64,000 bases of DNA from Neoscytalidium dimidiatum (Eukaryota; Ascomycota; Dothideomycetes; Botryosphaeriales; Botryosphaeriaceae), in NCBI GenBank assembly GCA_037367355.1, contig CM074697.1:1922001-1986000 (forward strand). Reading direction: 5' to 3'. Both the position numbers and the translations under genes were made by a program. Shown here one piece after another: positions 33,140-44,900 of this stretch. Numbering within the stretch: position 1 is the stretch's first letter; every line of letters begins with the position of its first letter. The notes beneath the pieces were generated by a model. The model saw only the letters and a list, made by a program, of their open reading frames with translations. It was not told the origin of the DNA and made no database searches.

Positions 33140-34467
33140 GGTATAGCGAGATCAAGGGGGAGATTGAGGTTTCAGGCAGGGAAGATGAGAGGACTGCCTC
33201 GGGGATAGCTATAAGTAGCATTGGCAGGCCGGAGCCCCGCACGGGAAAAGGTTACTGGGGCTGGTTGTGGGACAAGGGCGGGGTTGGCAGGCCCGTCAGA
33301 GGCGTGCTTCTGCTTGGTCATCTAGTTCAAGGCCTGCATCGTGGAAGCGGCGTCTCGTGGGAAGCGAAAGGGGAACACAAAAGAATGTCCAGCCGAGTCC
33401 GAGTTCAAGGCATCCGGACGCGTGGCCGCGTCGCAGAGTCGCGTTGTGCGAGACGCGTTCGGCTCTGACGTCACGTCACTCCTACCTTTTCCTCCCCGCA
33501 TGCGCTGCGCTCAATCACTGCTGTCTCATCTTTTTATTTTTTTTTATTTTTTTTGCATCTCATCCCACGCGCGTGCTGCCGTCGCCCACGACGCCTACTG
33601 CAAACATCCAAGCTCTTACGGAATGGAGAGCCCCGTCATCCTCACCAAAAATGATCCACCATACCATTCACGGCCCCGTGTGTTTCAGTGCCTTTTCTTT
33701 TCCCCCGGCCGGCTTGTTCAATCTGATTGGTACTACTCCCTCGACAATATCGGGCGATCGTTCCAGTTACCATACCCTTCAGTCGCCTTGCCATTAGTAC
33801 AGCTATCACTGCAGTATCCCGCATGGGAGAACCCCGGTTAACCCCGCGTTTTGGTGTTCAACCTGCTCTCGGGGCTCCTCCGATAGATGCCCCGAACCCC
33901 GCCGCCACTCACATCCTCCCAATATTGCGGGGGGGAAACGATCGGCTCCTTGCCGGATGAGGAGCTCCCAAACAACAGCTGTTTGTCTCGAGTCTTGTGT
34001 GCAATTTGCCCCCATCTCCTCGCTGCTCCACGTCAACGCAAAAGAAAAATTCCTTCTTCCCGATTTATGTCTCGAACGGTTTGCCTGCTCACTGCGATTA
34101 TTTGTCAATCCATCAGGAGTAGAGCGAAACGCCGCGAGGTGAGCGCAACGCTCACTTTCACCCTCGAACGATCTCACCTTCTCGCCCCACACCTCCGCCG
34201 CGGCCCCAGCATCTGTTTCGCCAGTGAACCTGCCCAGATGAATCATCGAAAATCCAAGACTGTCCATTGAATCAAACAGGACTTGAACGAAGCTTTCTGT
34301 GAACTTCAACGTCCCTGATCTTCAACTTTCTGCACGGTTGCGCTGTCAACTGAGCCAACAAACTGGACAGGAGCTCGGCCCGTCGGGTATATGTCAGTCT
34401 GACCCGAGATCCAGTCTACTTTCTGCCTCGCAATCACTGCTTCTAAGAAACAACGCGGCAGTTTGAC
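33140..34467. promoter_or_regulatory. divergent promoter, SDR / Zn2Cys6 regulator
   Basis: A 1.33 kb region between two divergent start codons. It has T-rich tracts at about 33531-33554 and a CRE palindrome. No gene is evident in it; open frames of 127-176 codons have no recognisable content. Confidence 0.45.
33466..33473. promoter_or_regulatory. CRE palindrome TGACGTCA
   Basis: An exact TGACGTCA, followed directly by a second CGTCA half site, about 330 bases upstream of the SDR start codon. It is a binding sequence of ATF/CREB-type bZIP factors; use in vivo is inferred. Confidence 0.4.
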
Positions 34468-37311
34468 ATGCGCCGCCTCGGTCCAGGGTCACAAAATCCG
34501 GCCAATAACGACAAGCGGCCCTCCCGGAATCATGACGAGGACGATACTTTAGAGGCAAAGGATGTCGGGCCTGCGTACGTATCAGTGAAGGCCTCGCAAG
34601 GACAAGACTAACACCCTTTCGCCCAACGTCCAGATGCCAAGGCTGTCGAAAACGCAAGGCCAAATGTACCCGGCAGCAACCATGCTCGCAATGCGACACC
34701 ATGGGTTCGTCTTACTAAAAGATGGCCAGGTCTCATCTAATGGCGAACATAGGGCTGGAGTGCGTCTACGACGAATCAAAACTTCGTCCAGGTCTCCGTA
34801 CAGGTGCCATAGAATCTCTTAGCCAACGCGTATGTGAGTAACGCCTTGATTCTCAGAGACTGCCATGCACTGAACACCAGAAGCTGCACTTGAACAGATG
34901 TTTCTTGGGCAAGGAATACTACTGCGCCCAATGCTGGAGCGCGCTCTCCGAGAGCTTGGCAGCCAAGACACGCAATCAGATTCTCTCGGATTTTCATCAG
35001 ACATTGCAGCACATAATCAAGAGTTGAAGAGGAAGTTGGTAGACGTCGCTGAGAACTCACAATCTCATGGGATGGATCAATCCATACCTGATTTTTCTAT
35101 ACAGGAACCTGCAAAACGGCCACGCATCGAGAACAACGCCTGCCTGCCTCCTGGATCTGAGCTGTGCCCATCAGCCCTTGACTCTATCATGCCACCGCTA
35201 GACGTTTTGAGGCGGCTGGTCGATCTCTATTTCCTACGTCTCCATCCTTGGATCCCGGTACTCCATGTCAGATCTTTCAGAGAAGACATGAAAGACCTCT
35301 GTAAGCACCCCAAGCTTGCATCCATATTCCACGCAATAGTCAGCGTTTGCGCTCGCTTCAGTACAGATCCGTATTTTACCCAACACCCTAATCTGAGGGA
35401 TCTGTGCAAGAAGTGCCGCCACACAGTGATCATTCAAAGCATGGAGACGTCCACTGTCCAGAATTTGCAGGCACTGGTGATAGTCGCATTTGACATAGTG
35501 GGCAGAAGTTCCCCCTTGGAGATCGCCAGCCACATGCTAACTTCCGTGCCAGATTGGGGGTGGCCGCGGCCCTATGGCATGGAGTGTGGTCAACTCGTTG
35601 ACAAGATCTGTCGAGCAACTTCAGCTTAGTGTGGAGGATGATGAGAAGGGTTCGTCGAAGAATGGCAACGAATACCTGTTCCGCCGCATGACTTTCCTCA
35701 ACAGCGTCAACACCTGGATAGAGTCCGAAGAGCGCCGGCGCATTTTCTGGAATGTCTTCCTGATGGACCGCTTTTGTAGTATTGGTACAGGGTAAGTACT
35801 TTGATTTCCATGAAGATGTTAATCAGAACTGACAGCCAGAACCGTAGATGGAATAACAGTCTGACAAGCGTCGATGTTCGTCGTCGCTTGCCGTGTGAGG
35901 GCGCCATTTGGGAAGCCGGAACACCTGTCACTACACCATACTTCGGCATCGGGGGAACTATGACACCATCTCAACAAGGACTCACTCCAACCAGTGAGCG
36001 ATTCTCCGCCAACGAAGATGAGATCGATTCCATCGGTGGTTTCGCTTTCTGCATTGAAGCAACAGAAAGCCTCAATCTCGTCACCAAATTCTTCCTCCAG
36101 CATGGCATTAACTTTCGCAGCCCACAGAGTATCCAGATTTGGTTGATGAGGTTCAAAGAATTAGACCTGAGACTCGTAAGGTAAGCGTATGTTCTATGAG
36201 ATTACTCGAACCCATGCTAACGAAGAAATTCTAGGTGGAGACTTTTTCTGCCCTCGAAATGGCGCACTGCTTGCGCTCTGAACAAAGATGGGAATATGGA
36301 TCCCAACATGACATTGGCCCATATTACGCATAATGCGGCTGTGATACAATTGCATCAGAGCATCGCCTACCCGGCCAAGCAATGGAGTCGTTATGCGACA
36401 ACACTGCCTTCGTCAACATCAGCTGAGACGTGCCTCAGTGCTGCAAGAGAAATCATCATGATTGCCAAAGAGTACTTGGGAGCCAGCCAAGGGATTACTA
36501 ACCCGCAGTTCTCGTTCTGCTTGTTCATTGCGGGGCGTGTCCTACTGGGTAGGTGTAAATCCACCGCATGCACCTCCAAGGTTATGCTGACCAAGACAGC
36601 TCATTCGGTATGCCACGTGCAATCATTCGCTCCCGACCTTTCCGTCACAGTGGCATTACTCCGCGACATATCCAGGCGCTGGAGCGGAGAACGATATACC
36701 GGATTCCCTGATCCTCACGGGAACCTAGCATCCCGATTTGCAGACCGTCTCGAAATAGCACAAGCAAGTGTTGGAGAAGGCGACCATGACACCTCAAATC
36801 CAATTCTTGACATCCGCCAACCGGCATATACGGATCAGACAGAGACCATTCCAGGACAAGACGGAACCATGACTTCCCAAGTCCAGCAAGACCCGACTTC
36901 AGCCCATTTGTCAAGGCAGACAGAAACCGAAAACCTTTCTCCGCAACGCTTCCCTCAAATGGCCAGTTTCGAACAGTCGCCGGATTCCATAAGTCTAGCC
37001 TTTCCACCTCTTCCGGTATCGTTACGACAAACTGATTTCGCTTTGGGCGCGTTTGATGGCCTCGAACAGATGGTAGATCCTCAGCCGACAGGGGATTTGA
37101 ACGCTGAGCATGCGGACATGACCCTTGAGGAGTTCCGAAACATGTTTGACAGCCCATTTCAGGAGGTTAGTAATACTCCAGGTCGAAAATGCCGTTAATC
37201 AACGTGACGGGCTACTTACACATCCAGAACTTACGTGTCAGCACATACGCTGATATTCAGACCGTGGAAAATCAGGAAACTCCGCCCGATTTGAGAAGAG
37301 AGGTCCAGTAA
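34468..37311 (+). CDS. Zn2Cys6 transcription factor, fungal_trans domain
   Basis: Nine exons: 34468-34574, 34634-34704, 34753-34829, 34898-35497, 35553-35791, 35848-36180, 36235-36548, 36600-37165 and 37228-37311, giving 796 aa with the frame closing at each junction. The zinc cluster CX2CX6CX5CX2CX6C is complete (Cys 37, 40, 47, 53, 56, 63) only after the first two introns are removed. A basic KRPRIEN patch follows, then the middle-homology domain from about residue 160: LDVLRRLVDLYFLRLHPWIPVLH, IGGGRGPMAWSVVNSLTRSV, ERRRIFWNVFLMDRF and VRRRLPCEG. Such proteins bind CGG-type sites and control neighbouring catabolic genes. The intron at 36549-36599 is stop-free and 51 nt long. It lies next to a permease and a GH88 hydrolase, its likeliest targets. 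No specific orthologue is claimed. Confidence 0.88.
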
Positions 37312-37734
37312 ACAGGGTCTTGGGTGATTATTTTATCTTTTCCTGGTTATCTTCTTATACATGATTCTTCAAGAAATACCTTCCCTAAGATTTGGTATGG
37401 TTCTTCCCGCAGAATGAGAGAAAGTACAGTGTTAGGTTTGGAGGTCAAGGTGTATTTCCGATCGATAAGCTGGGATCCCCTATATCTGACCCTGTCCTAC
37501 AGGCTATGACATTAGTCATGCCTCTCCAGCCTACTTTTTAGTCTAGGGGTCCATGCGTTACTTATCATAGAAGTGACATTTCAACAGTGTGTCATAAAGG
37601 CGCAAGACATCAGTTCAGACAATCTTTGGAGTTTTTAGTCTGCCCTTTGAGCAAAGCACCCTTCAATACCTCAGCCTTCTTGTTCCGCACTCTTTACCTT
37701 AAGATATTCAAACAACTTGGACTGTGTTGAAATT
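37312..37734. other. convergent 3' region, no gene
   Basis: A 420-base gap between the stop codons of the transcription factor and the permease. No coding content is seen. Confidence 0.45.
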
Positions 37735-39872
37735 TCACACATGATACCGAAACTCCGGATTCTGTAGTATTGTCAGTGCGGCAGCTTCCCACGATTGACG
37801 ACAATCCGCATACTTCTTTATCCGTAAGGTCCTGGAGTGCAAATTGTTGGGCAATGGAATCCTTATTTTCGTTGGAAGCCATCTTCTTGCAGTAAGCTCA
37901 TGCTAGCCTCGATCCGTAGCCTGGTTGAACTGACCTCTTCAGCTCCGCTGGATAGTGCTGCTGCCTTCAATTTGTTTCTTCTCAGTAACAAAAACCTTGT
38001 TGCTACGACCTCGCATAGAAAGACGATGTAGAGGCAAAGATGGGCGGTGAATCCATGGCGGTATCTGGGTGCATCACTGGTTTGAAATAGCTGCGGAGCT
38101 GCCACTGCGAAGCCGTCAGATCTCTGGTCTCTATAATCCGTCAGATGCTTCGACCTACTATTACCGGCCGCCCATGCGCTTGTGACGAGTCAGCTGAGAT
38201 CAGTCAGAAGGCCCCGTAGGTTCACATACATGAACGTCATGGAAAGTGTCACACTCTTCTTCGTCTGGCCTGCAATATTTCTGGAAATGAGGGAGAAAAT
38301 GAGGTTTCCCTCTGCAAGGACGAACTGTGTGCAATAGAACGCCACAAGAAGCCCGCCAGCATTTTTGGAGTTGGGTGCGATTCCCATCAAGACTGCTGTT
38401 CCAACAATGGCCGGAAGAGTCCAAGCCTCGTACCTGCCGTCAGCTTCCGCCTTGTCATCTGCGCGCTTCGCTGACTTACTGACATCACCACTAGCGTCTG
38501 TTTGGTCTTGCTGGCCAACATGGCGCCTCCTACCATGACGAGAATGGTCACCGCGCCCTGAGCTATGTTGAGCAACTGAGTCTGCAGAACCGAGAAACCG
38601 AAAGCCTTGATGATGAGATTCGAGAAGACGCCGAGACCACCGATGATCAAGGTGCTAGTCGTCTGCAAGAGGACACAACACCAGACGAAAGGATCTAGCA
38701 ACGCTTCAACGAGCTGGTACTTCTTGAAGTGTTTGTTCTGCATTCCGGTCTGGTTGGCTTTGACTCGTGCGAACATGAGGCGCTTTTCTTCTTCTCCGAA
38801 GCACTTTGCTTTCATCGGGCTGTCGGGGAGATACCAGCCGACGAACACAGCCCACAGGACGGTGGCAAGACCGAGGACCATGAAAAGCAGCTGCCAGGAA
38901 TAGATTGGGGCGTCTTTGAGATGGGATACTCCATATGCAATCATACCTCCGACCTGCGAGAGTTAGCGAAGCAGTACCGTTGTAAAGCCTGGTGAGTCTT
39001 ATGCGCCCTTTTTTCTTTTTTCGGCAACTGGTCTGTACGGGTCTCTGGCAAGGATATGTGCATGGAGAGGTATGCCGAAAAAGACTTTATTCTTACGCAG
39101 AACTGAGCTTACCATCAGCTGCACGCCTGTCATGCAGTACCACAGACTTGTAAGAAGGGCTTGTTCTTCTCGAGTGTACCACATTGCGGTGCTTCCAAAA
39201 CATCAACCTTACGGTGTATGGTCTCGCGATCTCGTTCGTGACTCACATGAGAATGAAGGCAGGCTGCACGCAAGACTCGAAGACTCCCAACAAGAACCGC
39301 ACTGCCATCAGAGCACCCCAATTCGTTGCGGCAGCGGAACAGGCTATGACAGTTCCCCAGAGGAACACGCTTGTGCTAGATCAGTATATTCTTCTGAACG
39401 GATGACGAGGAAAGACGCACTTTGCCGCAAGATATTTAGCTACTGGTAGCTTCTGAAGGAGGAGATTTGTTGGATATTCCCCTACCAGAACACCCATGTA
39501 CAGGATAGTGCCGAGCCAGCTGTAGTTGTCACCTTGGAGATTTGCGTCTTCCTGGATGCCCATGATTGAGCTGAATCCGAGTGTTCCTTTGTCGAGACTC
39601 TGGCAGAAATATGTCTGTTGACCCCGGTAAGTTGGACAACGGCCAGGGAATAATATCGCTGCAGCACTTACTCCAAGCATAACTACCAATACGCGTTTGT
39701 TGACCTTCCAGAATAGGACTTTGTTGGTTGCCGCATCGATATGGGTATTCGCTGTGTCCTGCGCATATTCGTCTACCTCTGCATCACCTTTGATCTCGTG
39801 GGCCCTGCGATCTTCCTCTGGCACATGTTCATGGTGAATGATATCGTCAGGCTTGGCCGTCTGCTGATGCAT
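37735..39872 (-). CDS. MFS permease, anion:cation symporter type
   Basis: Ten exons (39872-39672, 39614-39421, 39369-39247, 39191-39113, 38953-38484, 38433-38230, 38178-38159, 38104-37935, 37885-37814, 37761-37735) give 519 aa with frame closure throughout. The seventh exon is only 20 nt; it supplies the AWAAGN element of helix 11. Family features are TYFCQSLDKGTLGFSSIMGI after the first splice, SWLGTILYMGVLVGEYPTN, RFLLGVFESCVQPAF, MWYTREEQALLTSLWY and the closing LTDKENPEFRYHV. These identify the Dal5/Tna1-like anion:cation symporter branch of the major facilitator superfamily (12 helices, plasma membrane), which imports small organic acids such as allantoate, nicotinate or sugar acids. Next to the divergent GH88 gene it may import unsaturated uronides; that is inference. 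The first intron (57 nt) is stop-free. Confidence 0.88.
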
Positions 39873-40349
39873 CGTCGAGGTATAGATGAAGACTGGTGTA
39901 AGCTGAGAAGCGCTATTTGGCTTCTGAAAAGTCAAGTGGGACACAAGGGCACGAGCACGCGTCTTAACCAACACCGTTGCCTACAGTATAGACGGGCCCG
40001 GAGATCATACGAGCTTCCCGAGATTCCCACTACCGGACTCGCTCCGAGACCGAGCCCGGCCTCCGGGGTGCAGGACCCCGCTCCCTGTCGGGATGTCGCC
40101 CGGCCTCTGCCCCGTCCCCCCTGCGGATGCCGGAACAACAACGGCTGCGAATGTGGTCCTTACCGCCATCCTTGGGACAAGTCTGAGTAAAAGGAAATGA
40201 ATCCTCCGCATTGCTCACGGCTAAGTGCAAATTGCCCATACCTTAATTCTACCTGGGTTGAGAACGGTCTTTTTTGCTGAATTTTCCTTCATTAAACCTT
40301 GAGTTCCTCCGCATTTGCTTCCAGCCGGACTTCACTTCTCGAGATAGGT
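39873..40349. promoter_or_regulatory. divergent promoter, permease / GH88
   Basis: 477 bases between the start codons of the permease and the GH88 gene, a compact shared promoter. It contains palindromic-looking GC segments (for example CTCCGAGACCGAGCCCGGCCTCCGG split over 40040-40065). Co-regulation by the nearby Zn2Cys6 protein is plausible. Confidence 0.5.
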
Positions 40350-41933
40350 ATGGACGCTGCAGCGAACCCGGAGAATGGCAACATCGATGGAGCGGACAAA
40401 TTGAGCACGAACGGGCACAAGCTCAGTCTGGAAGCACTCTACTCGCAGTCCGTTGTTGCCAAAATCTGGGGCGTTGCAAGCAGAGCGCTGAGGAAGGTGA
40501 GACAGCCTGACACAACATCCCGCAGGTATCAACACTGATCTTCAGTTCAGCATTCGCCTCCGACAGAGTTCCCCGAACACACGGAGCCGGGCGGCGGGAA
40601 GAAGTACGTCTACTCGGACGTGTCGTTCTGGACGAGCGGCTTCTTCCCGGGGTGCCTGTACCTGCTCCGCGAGCGCCAGGCCAAGCACCCGGCACGGTTT
40701 CCCGCCAGCACGGCCCAACTCCACCCGGACCTGCTCTCCTTCGCCGGGAAGTGGTGGACGGCGGCGCCGAAGCTCCAGGCGCGGCGGACGGACACGCACG
40801 ACCTGGGCTTCATGATCCAGCCGTGGGCGGCGCTCGGGTGGACGCTGGACGGCGACCGGACCTGCCTCGACGCCATGGTCACGGCGGCGCGAAGCCTTGC
40901 CGCGCGGTTCGACGCGCGCGTGGGTGCCATCAGGAGCTGGGACGGGTGTCGGACGCGCGCGTACGAGTTCGACGACGCGCGCGATTTCCTGGTCATCATC
41001 GATAACATGATGAGTAAGTGAATGCGCAAAGATACATGTATGGCTGGCGGTGGAACTATTCCCGCCGCTGCGATGGGAGAACAAGAGAAAGCTCACGCAG
41101 CAAGCGCAAAAAACGAAAAAGACCTCGACCTCCTCTACCACGTCTCCTCCCTGACCGGCGACCTCTCGCTCGCGCACATCGCCACCGCCCACGCCTTCAC
41201 GACGCTCCGCGCACACGTCCGTCCGGACCACTCCACCGCGCACCTCGTCGTCTTCGATCCGGACGGGCGGCCCGCCGCCGCCGCCGTCAAGTCCGTCCTC
41301 ACGCACCAGGGCTACGGCCACGACTCCTGCTGGTCGCGCGGCCAGGCCTGGGCGATGGCCGGCTTCGCCCAGTGCTACGGGCGGACGAAGGAGCCGCGCT
41401 TCCTCGCCGCCGCCGTCGACCTGGCCCGGTACTGGATCAGGCGGGCCCCGGACGACGGCGTCGCGCCGTGGGACTTCGACGCCGAGGCCGAGCGCGGGCC
41501 TGGGGAGCCGCGCGACTCGAGCGCGACGCTGGTCGCCGCGTACGCCATGCTGCTGATCTACGAGGCCCTGACGAAGGAGGAGGAGGAGGAGGAGGAGGAG
41601 GAGGAGGAGGATGGTGATGATGATGGCGGGAGAAGAAGCTCTGCGGCTGCGGAGTTTTTGGATGCGGCGCTCAGGGGGATCGGTGGGTTAATCCGCTCGT
41701 GCCTGGCGCCGCCGGCGGCGTTCAAGGGGGCGATGGGTGATGGGTCTGCCGAGAGTGCTGAGGTGGGCAATTCGGTCGATATGGGCCAAGGGCTCGAGTG
41801 CATCGTCACGCACGCCACGATCAATAACTACGAGCATGCACTAAGGAGGTGGGCGGATACGGGATTGGTGTACGCAGATTACTACTTCCTGCTTGTGGGT
41901 AACAAGCTCCTGGAGATGGGTCTTGTAGAATGA
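40350..41933 (+). CDS. GH88-type unsaturated uronyl hydrolase
   Basis: Three exons, 40350-40496, 40551-41013 and 41122-41933, give 473 aa. No signal peptide is visible, so it probably acts in the cytosol. Family features are the helix-rich (alpha/alpha)6 pattern, SFWTSGFFPG near residue 76, the general-acid site TDTHDLGFM (Asp 133), and IIDNMM/NLDLLYHV (Asp 200), the latter completed only by splicing, which match the two catalytic aspartates of Bacillus unsaturated glucuronyl hydrolase (88 and 149). SRGQAWAMAGFAQCYGR and GLVYADYYFLLVGNKLLEM follow. GH88 enzymes hydrate the double bond of 4,5-unsaturated uronic acids left by polysaccharide lyases, opening the sugar ring. Whether the substrate is glucuronyl (glycosaminoglycan, gellan) or galacturonyl cannot be told. 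An acidic poly-Glu/Asp insert lies near residues 345-363. Confidence 0.88.
41575..41611 (+). repeat. GGA trinucleotide repeat inside the GH88 gene
   Basis: About twelve GGA/GAG triplets encode a run of eleven glutamates in the GH88 protein, followed by Asp/Gly codons. Because the unit is a triplet, length changes keep the frame. Confidence 0.9.
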
Positions 41934-44900
41934 CGCTTTATTTACTTGAATGGTATTTCAGACATGTCACTGGAAAATTTGGTTCGGGGTTGGGTATGCG
42001 AGTACATAGACATGTTCTCAGATAGAGTAATGGTTGATAAGGGACTTTCCTTTGGGGGCCAAAAACATTCGGAATCATCAACCCGAACATCTCAGCTACA
42101 TAGCCGATGGCGTTGAGAAAAAGAAAATAGGTAACGCGGAGGCCGAAGAGCTTGAGATGACTTAAGGGCTAGATCGCCACAGCCGCCTGACCATTTTTTA
42201 TTTAAAAACAAAGAGGCAAACAAAATCAGGACGTACTCTTCCAGCTGCAGCATCCCACAGGATGAGGGCGTAGAAGAAAGAACAAAAAGAAAATAGAGAG
42301 ATCAACAGAGACCTAAGCAGGACGATCCTACTCTCAGCGGCTCAACGAGTAGTCCTGGCAGACCATCTCCGCAGATATCGCCGGGTTATTACCATATTAG
42401 CTCAAGACACTATGTACCCTCGCGAGTGCCCGCGCGACCGGTTTACCGATCGGCCTATCGCTGGTGCCAAGGTCACTATTGTCGTCGTCGGCGCCGTCGC
42501 CTCCTTCGTTTATCTAGACAGAGACATCATTCCGCGATCGCACGGATACCAGCACTTACCATCTCCATTTTTGGTGTGGCTAAAATAAAACAAACAGACG
42601 ACAGAAGGATACGTCTAGTCCTCACCACCAACCTCTTCGTACACGGAGAAGCGCGGATACACCTCATAGCTTAAAGTCGTCCGCTTGGGCAACTAAAAGG
42701 CTCAGCAGAGAAGGGTACCCAGGAGATAAAAAAGAATACGACCGGTCCAAGACAAACATAAGCCGCCGGCATCCGATCACGAAAAGCCGATCAGCTGGCC
42801 AAGGAAAGAAGCCCATGCCGTGCGAAGATAGGTCCGCAGACCGCATAGTGCATATGGTATCTTCCAAGGGAAGAAAAAAAAATATGCTCATGGGAAACGG
42901 AGACTTACAGGTACGGAAGCGACCTGTGCGATATGCTTTATTGGAATGCACGATCAAGCGAGGCTCTCGTAGCCTACGCGTCGGAGTCTAAGTTCCTACT
43001 CGAACAAATTTACGCAGCGGTGGCAGCTGATTCATATGTTGCGCCGGAAATTTACCTTCTCCTCGTCTCTTATCGATGACTTTATTTTAAGGTAGGGCCA
43101 GTGTGGCGGAAGATCGTCCGCTTGACGTCTTGCGCACGCAAGGCAAGGCAGTTTACCTTTTTCCAATCGCCGCGGAAGCTGTCGGATTCCCTGCAAGAAG
43201 TCACATCGATCTTTCGTAAAGCTTCTGCGCGCCGACTGATAGGCGCATAGTTGCATGCATGCTCAAGAGGGCGACCAGGCATTGAGATCTTCATGTATGC
43301 AAGGCTGTTAAGTGGCGAAGAACAGGGATAGAAAAGCAAAGATATTAAGAGACACAAATAAGAAATGTGTGGATCGACACAGGGCGTGACAGAGGAACGC
43401 CGAAATATTCTGCTTACACGTGGTGTCTCAGACTTTGTACGGCGTATTCATAGTCATGGAAGATTTCCAAAGGTAACTGCAGGCCCCGTTCGATGTTGCA
43501 TATTTGAGATTTTGGATAGACTTCTTCCGGAACGGACACCCACAACCTCGGTGTACTTATGGAACACATCCCAGGCTATCGAGGATTGGTGTCGCTCGGA
43601 GAAGTGTGGCGTCCACTCAGTCTGCCCGCGCATTGTTGAAGCGGTTATACGAACATCGAGATGCAAGGGTCTCCTTGCACGATTTGTTCAGACCTTTGCT
43701 TCAACCTTTCTATACGTCGTCTTTCAGATTCCGATTGCAACACGACGTGAACCACTCGTATATTCTCCATCCTCCCGGTATGCGCAGATTATCCACCTGC
43801 AGCTGTTCGGTCAGATCTATTCGGGACGGTCGGCCGAGGGAGGCAAGCCGTACAGACACATCGATGTTGGAAGATATGTAAAGACTTTCGTGAGTTACAT
43901 GCGTGCACTCGGAGGCTTGAGAATTGGGGCAAGTGTCAATTAAGGCAGAGGAGCATGGGCGCTCCTACCCGTTGCTGGATAGAGTCGGCAGATACAGCGT
44001 TGGAGTGTTATTTGTGCAAGTCTCTCAATTCGGAGGTATCGGCGAGACGATAACACACCGTACGGCGACGAGTCTCATCCGGGTACGGTCAATCGTCAGG
44101 GTCGAAGAGGGAACTGAAGTGCGGCAGGTCTTGGCTTCAGCGGTTCTGTAAAACTCGAGCCAGTCGGGCGCGGCTATACTCGAGGATCCAAGTGCCGAAA
44201 AGAGGTTGAGTCAAGCGTCGCGTCGCCAAGCTCCCAAGAATAGAGCGCACCAAAAAAGGAAGCGGGCGGGTAGTAGGAAGGCTGGTGGAGGAAGCAAACC
44301 AGGAAACAAGACCTGCCTCGTGTTCCCGTCAGCCACGCTCACCGCCGCGGGGACACTTGCCAAGAGAAATACGAGCCGCATTAGCCGTTCTCATTACTAA
44401 ATCGTACGTCAAAGTTTTGGTGATGTCGTAGGCTAGGAAAGGCAGAATGGCTCTCCAATATACGAGTCATAATTGCGCTGATAAAGAAGAGACATATCGT
44501 TCTCAAGAGCGAATACTTGAATTTGATGCCTAGCTTTCAAGCTGGTTGGACATAATGTTACTGGGGGTTCTTGCAGAATCAGCGGCATCTGAAAGTCGAA
44601 TTTCAATGATTTCCGGACGATCCGAGGAGCTAGAAGTTCGGGGTTGCGAGCTTGAACGAAAGCTTCGCTAGTAAGAGTTGATTTGTTGTTTTTCTTTTGG
44701 AAAATTCTTGCGAAACGAACGAAAAAGTTCGCCACTGTTGAAGCGATCAGGCAGAGGACCATATTCTGTGCTTGTGCCCTCGTCCACGCTTTCAGCCTGC
44801 AAAGCCATGGGGCTTTTGTTAGCGAGGTCGCGTGGCCAGAAGTCTGCCGTGAGACGCCGCATACAGGTGCTGCGGAAGAACGGATCTGTCTCTAGGGTCA

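Noticed and set aside
34468..35640. Broken transcription-factor gene because no single frame holds the zinc cluster
   Set aside because: Three small introns split the DNA-binding domain; splicing yields all six cysteines with standard spacing.
34468..41933. Secondary-metabolite biosynthetic cluster
   Set aside because: A regulator and an MFS gene are present, but no polyketide synthase, NRPS, terpene cyclase or other backbone enzyme; the enzyme is a glycoside hydrolase.
43365..43943. 192-codon plus-strand frame as a gene
   Set aside because: No motif, signal or splice support; overlapping frames on both strands are similarly long, and composition does not differ from the surroundings.
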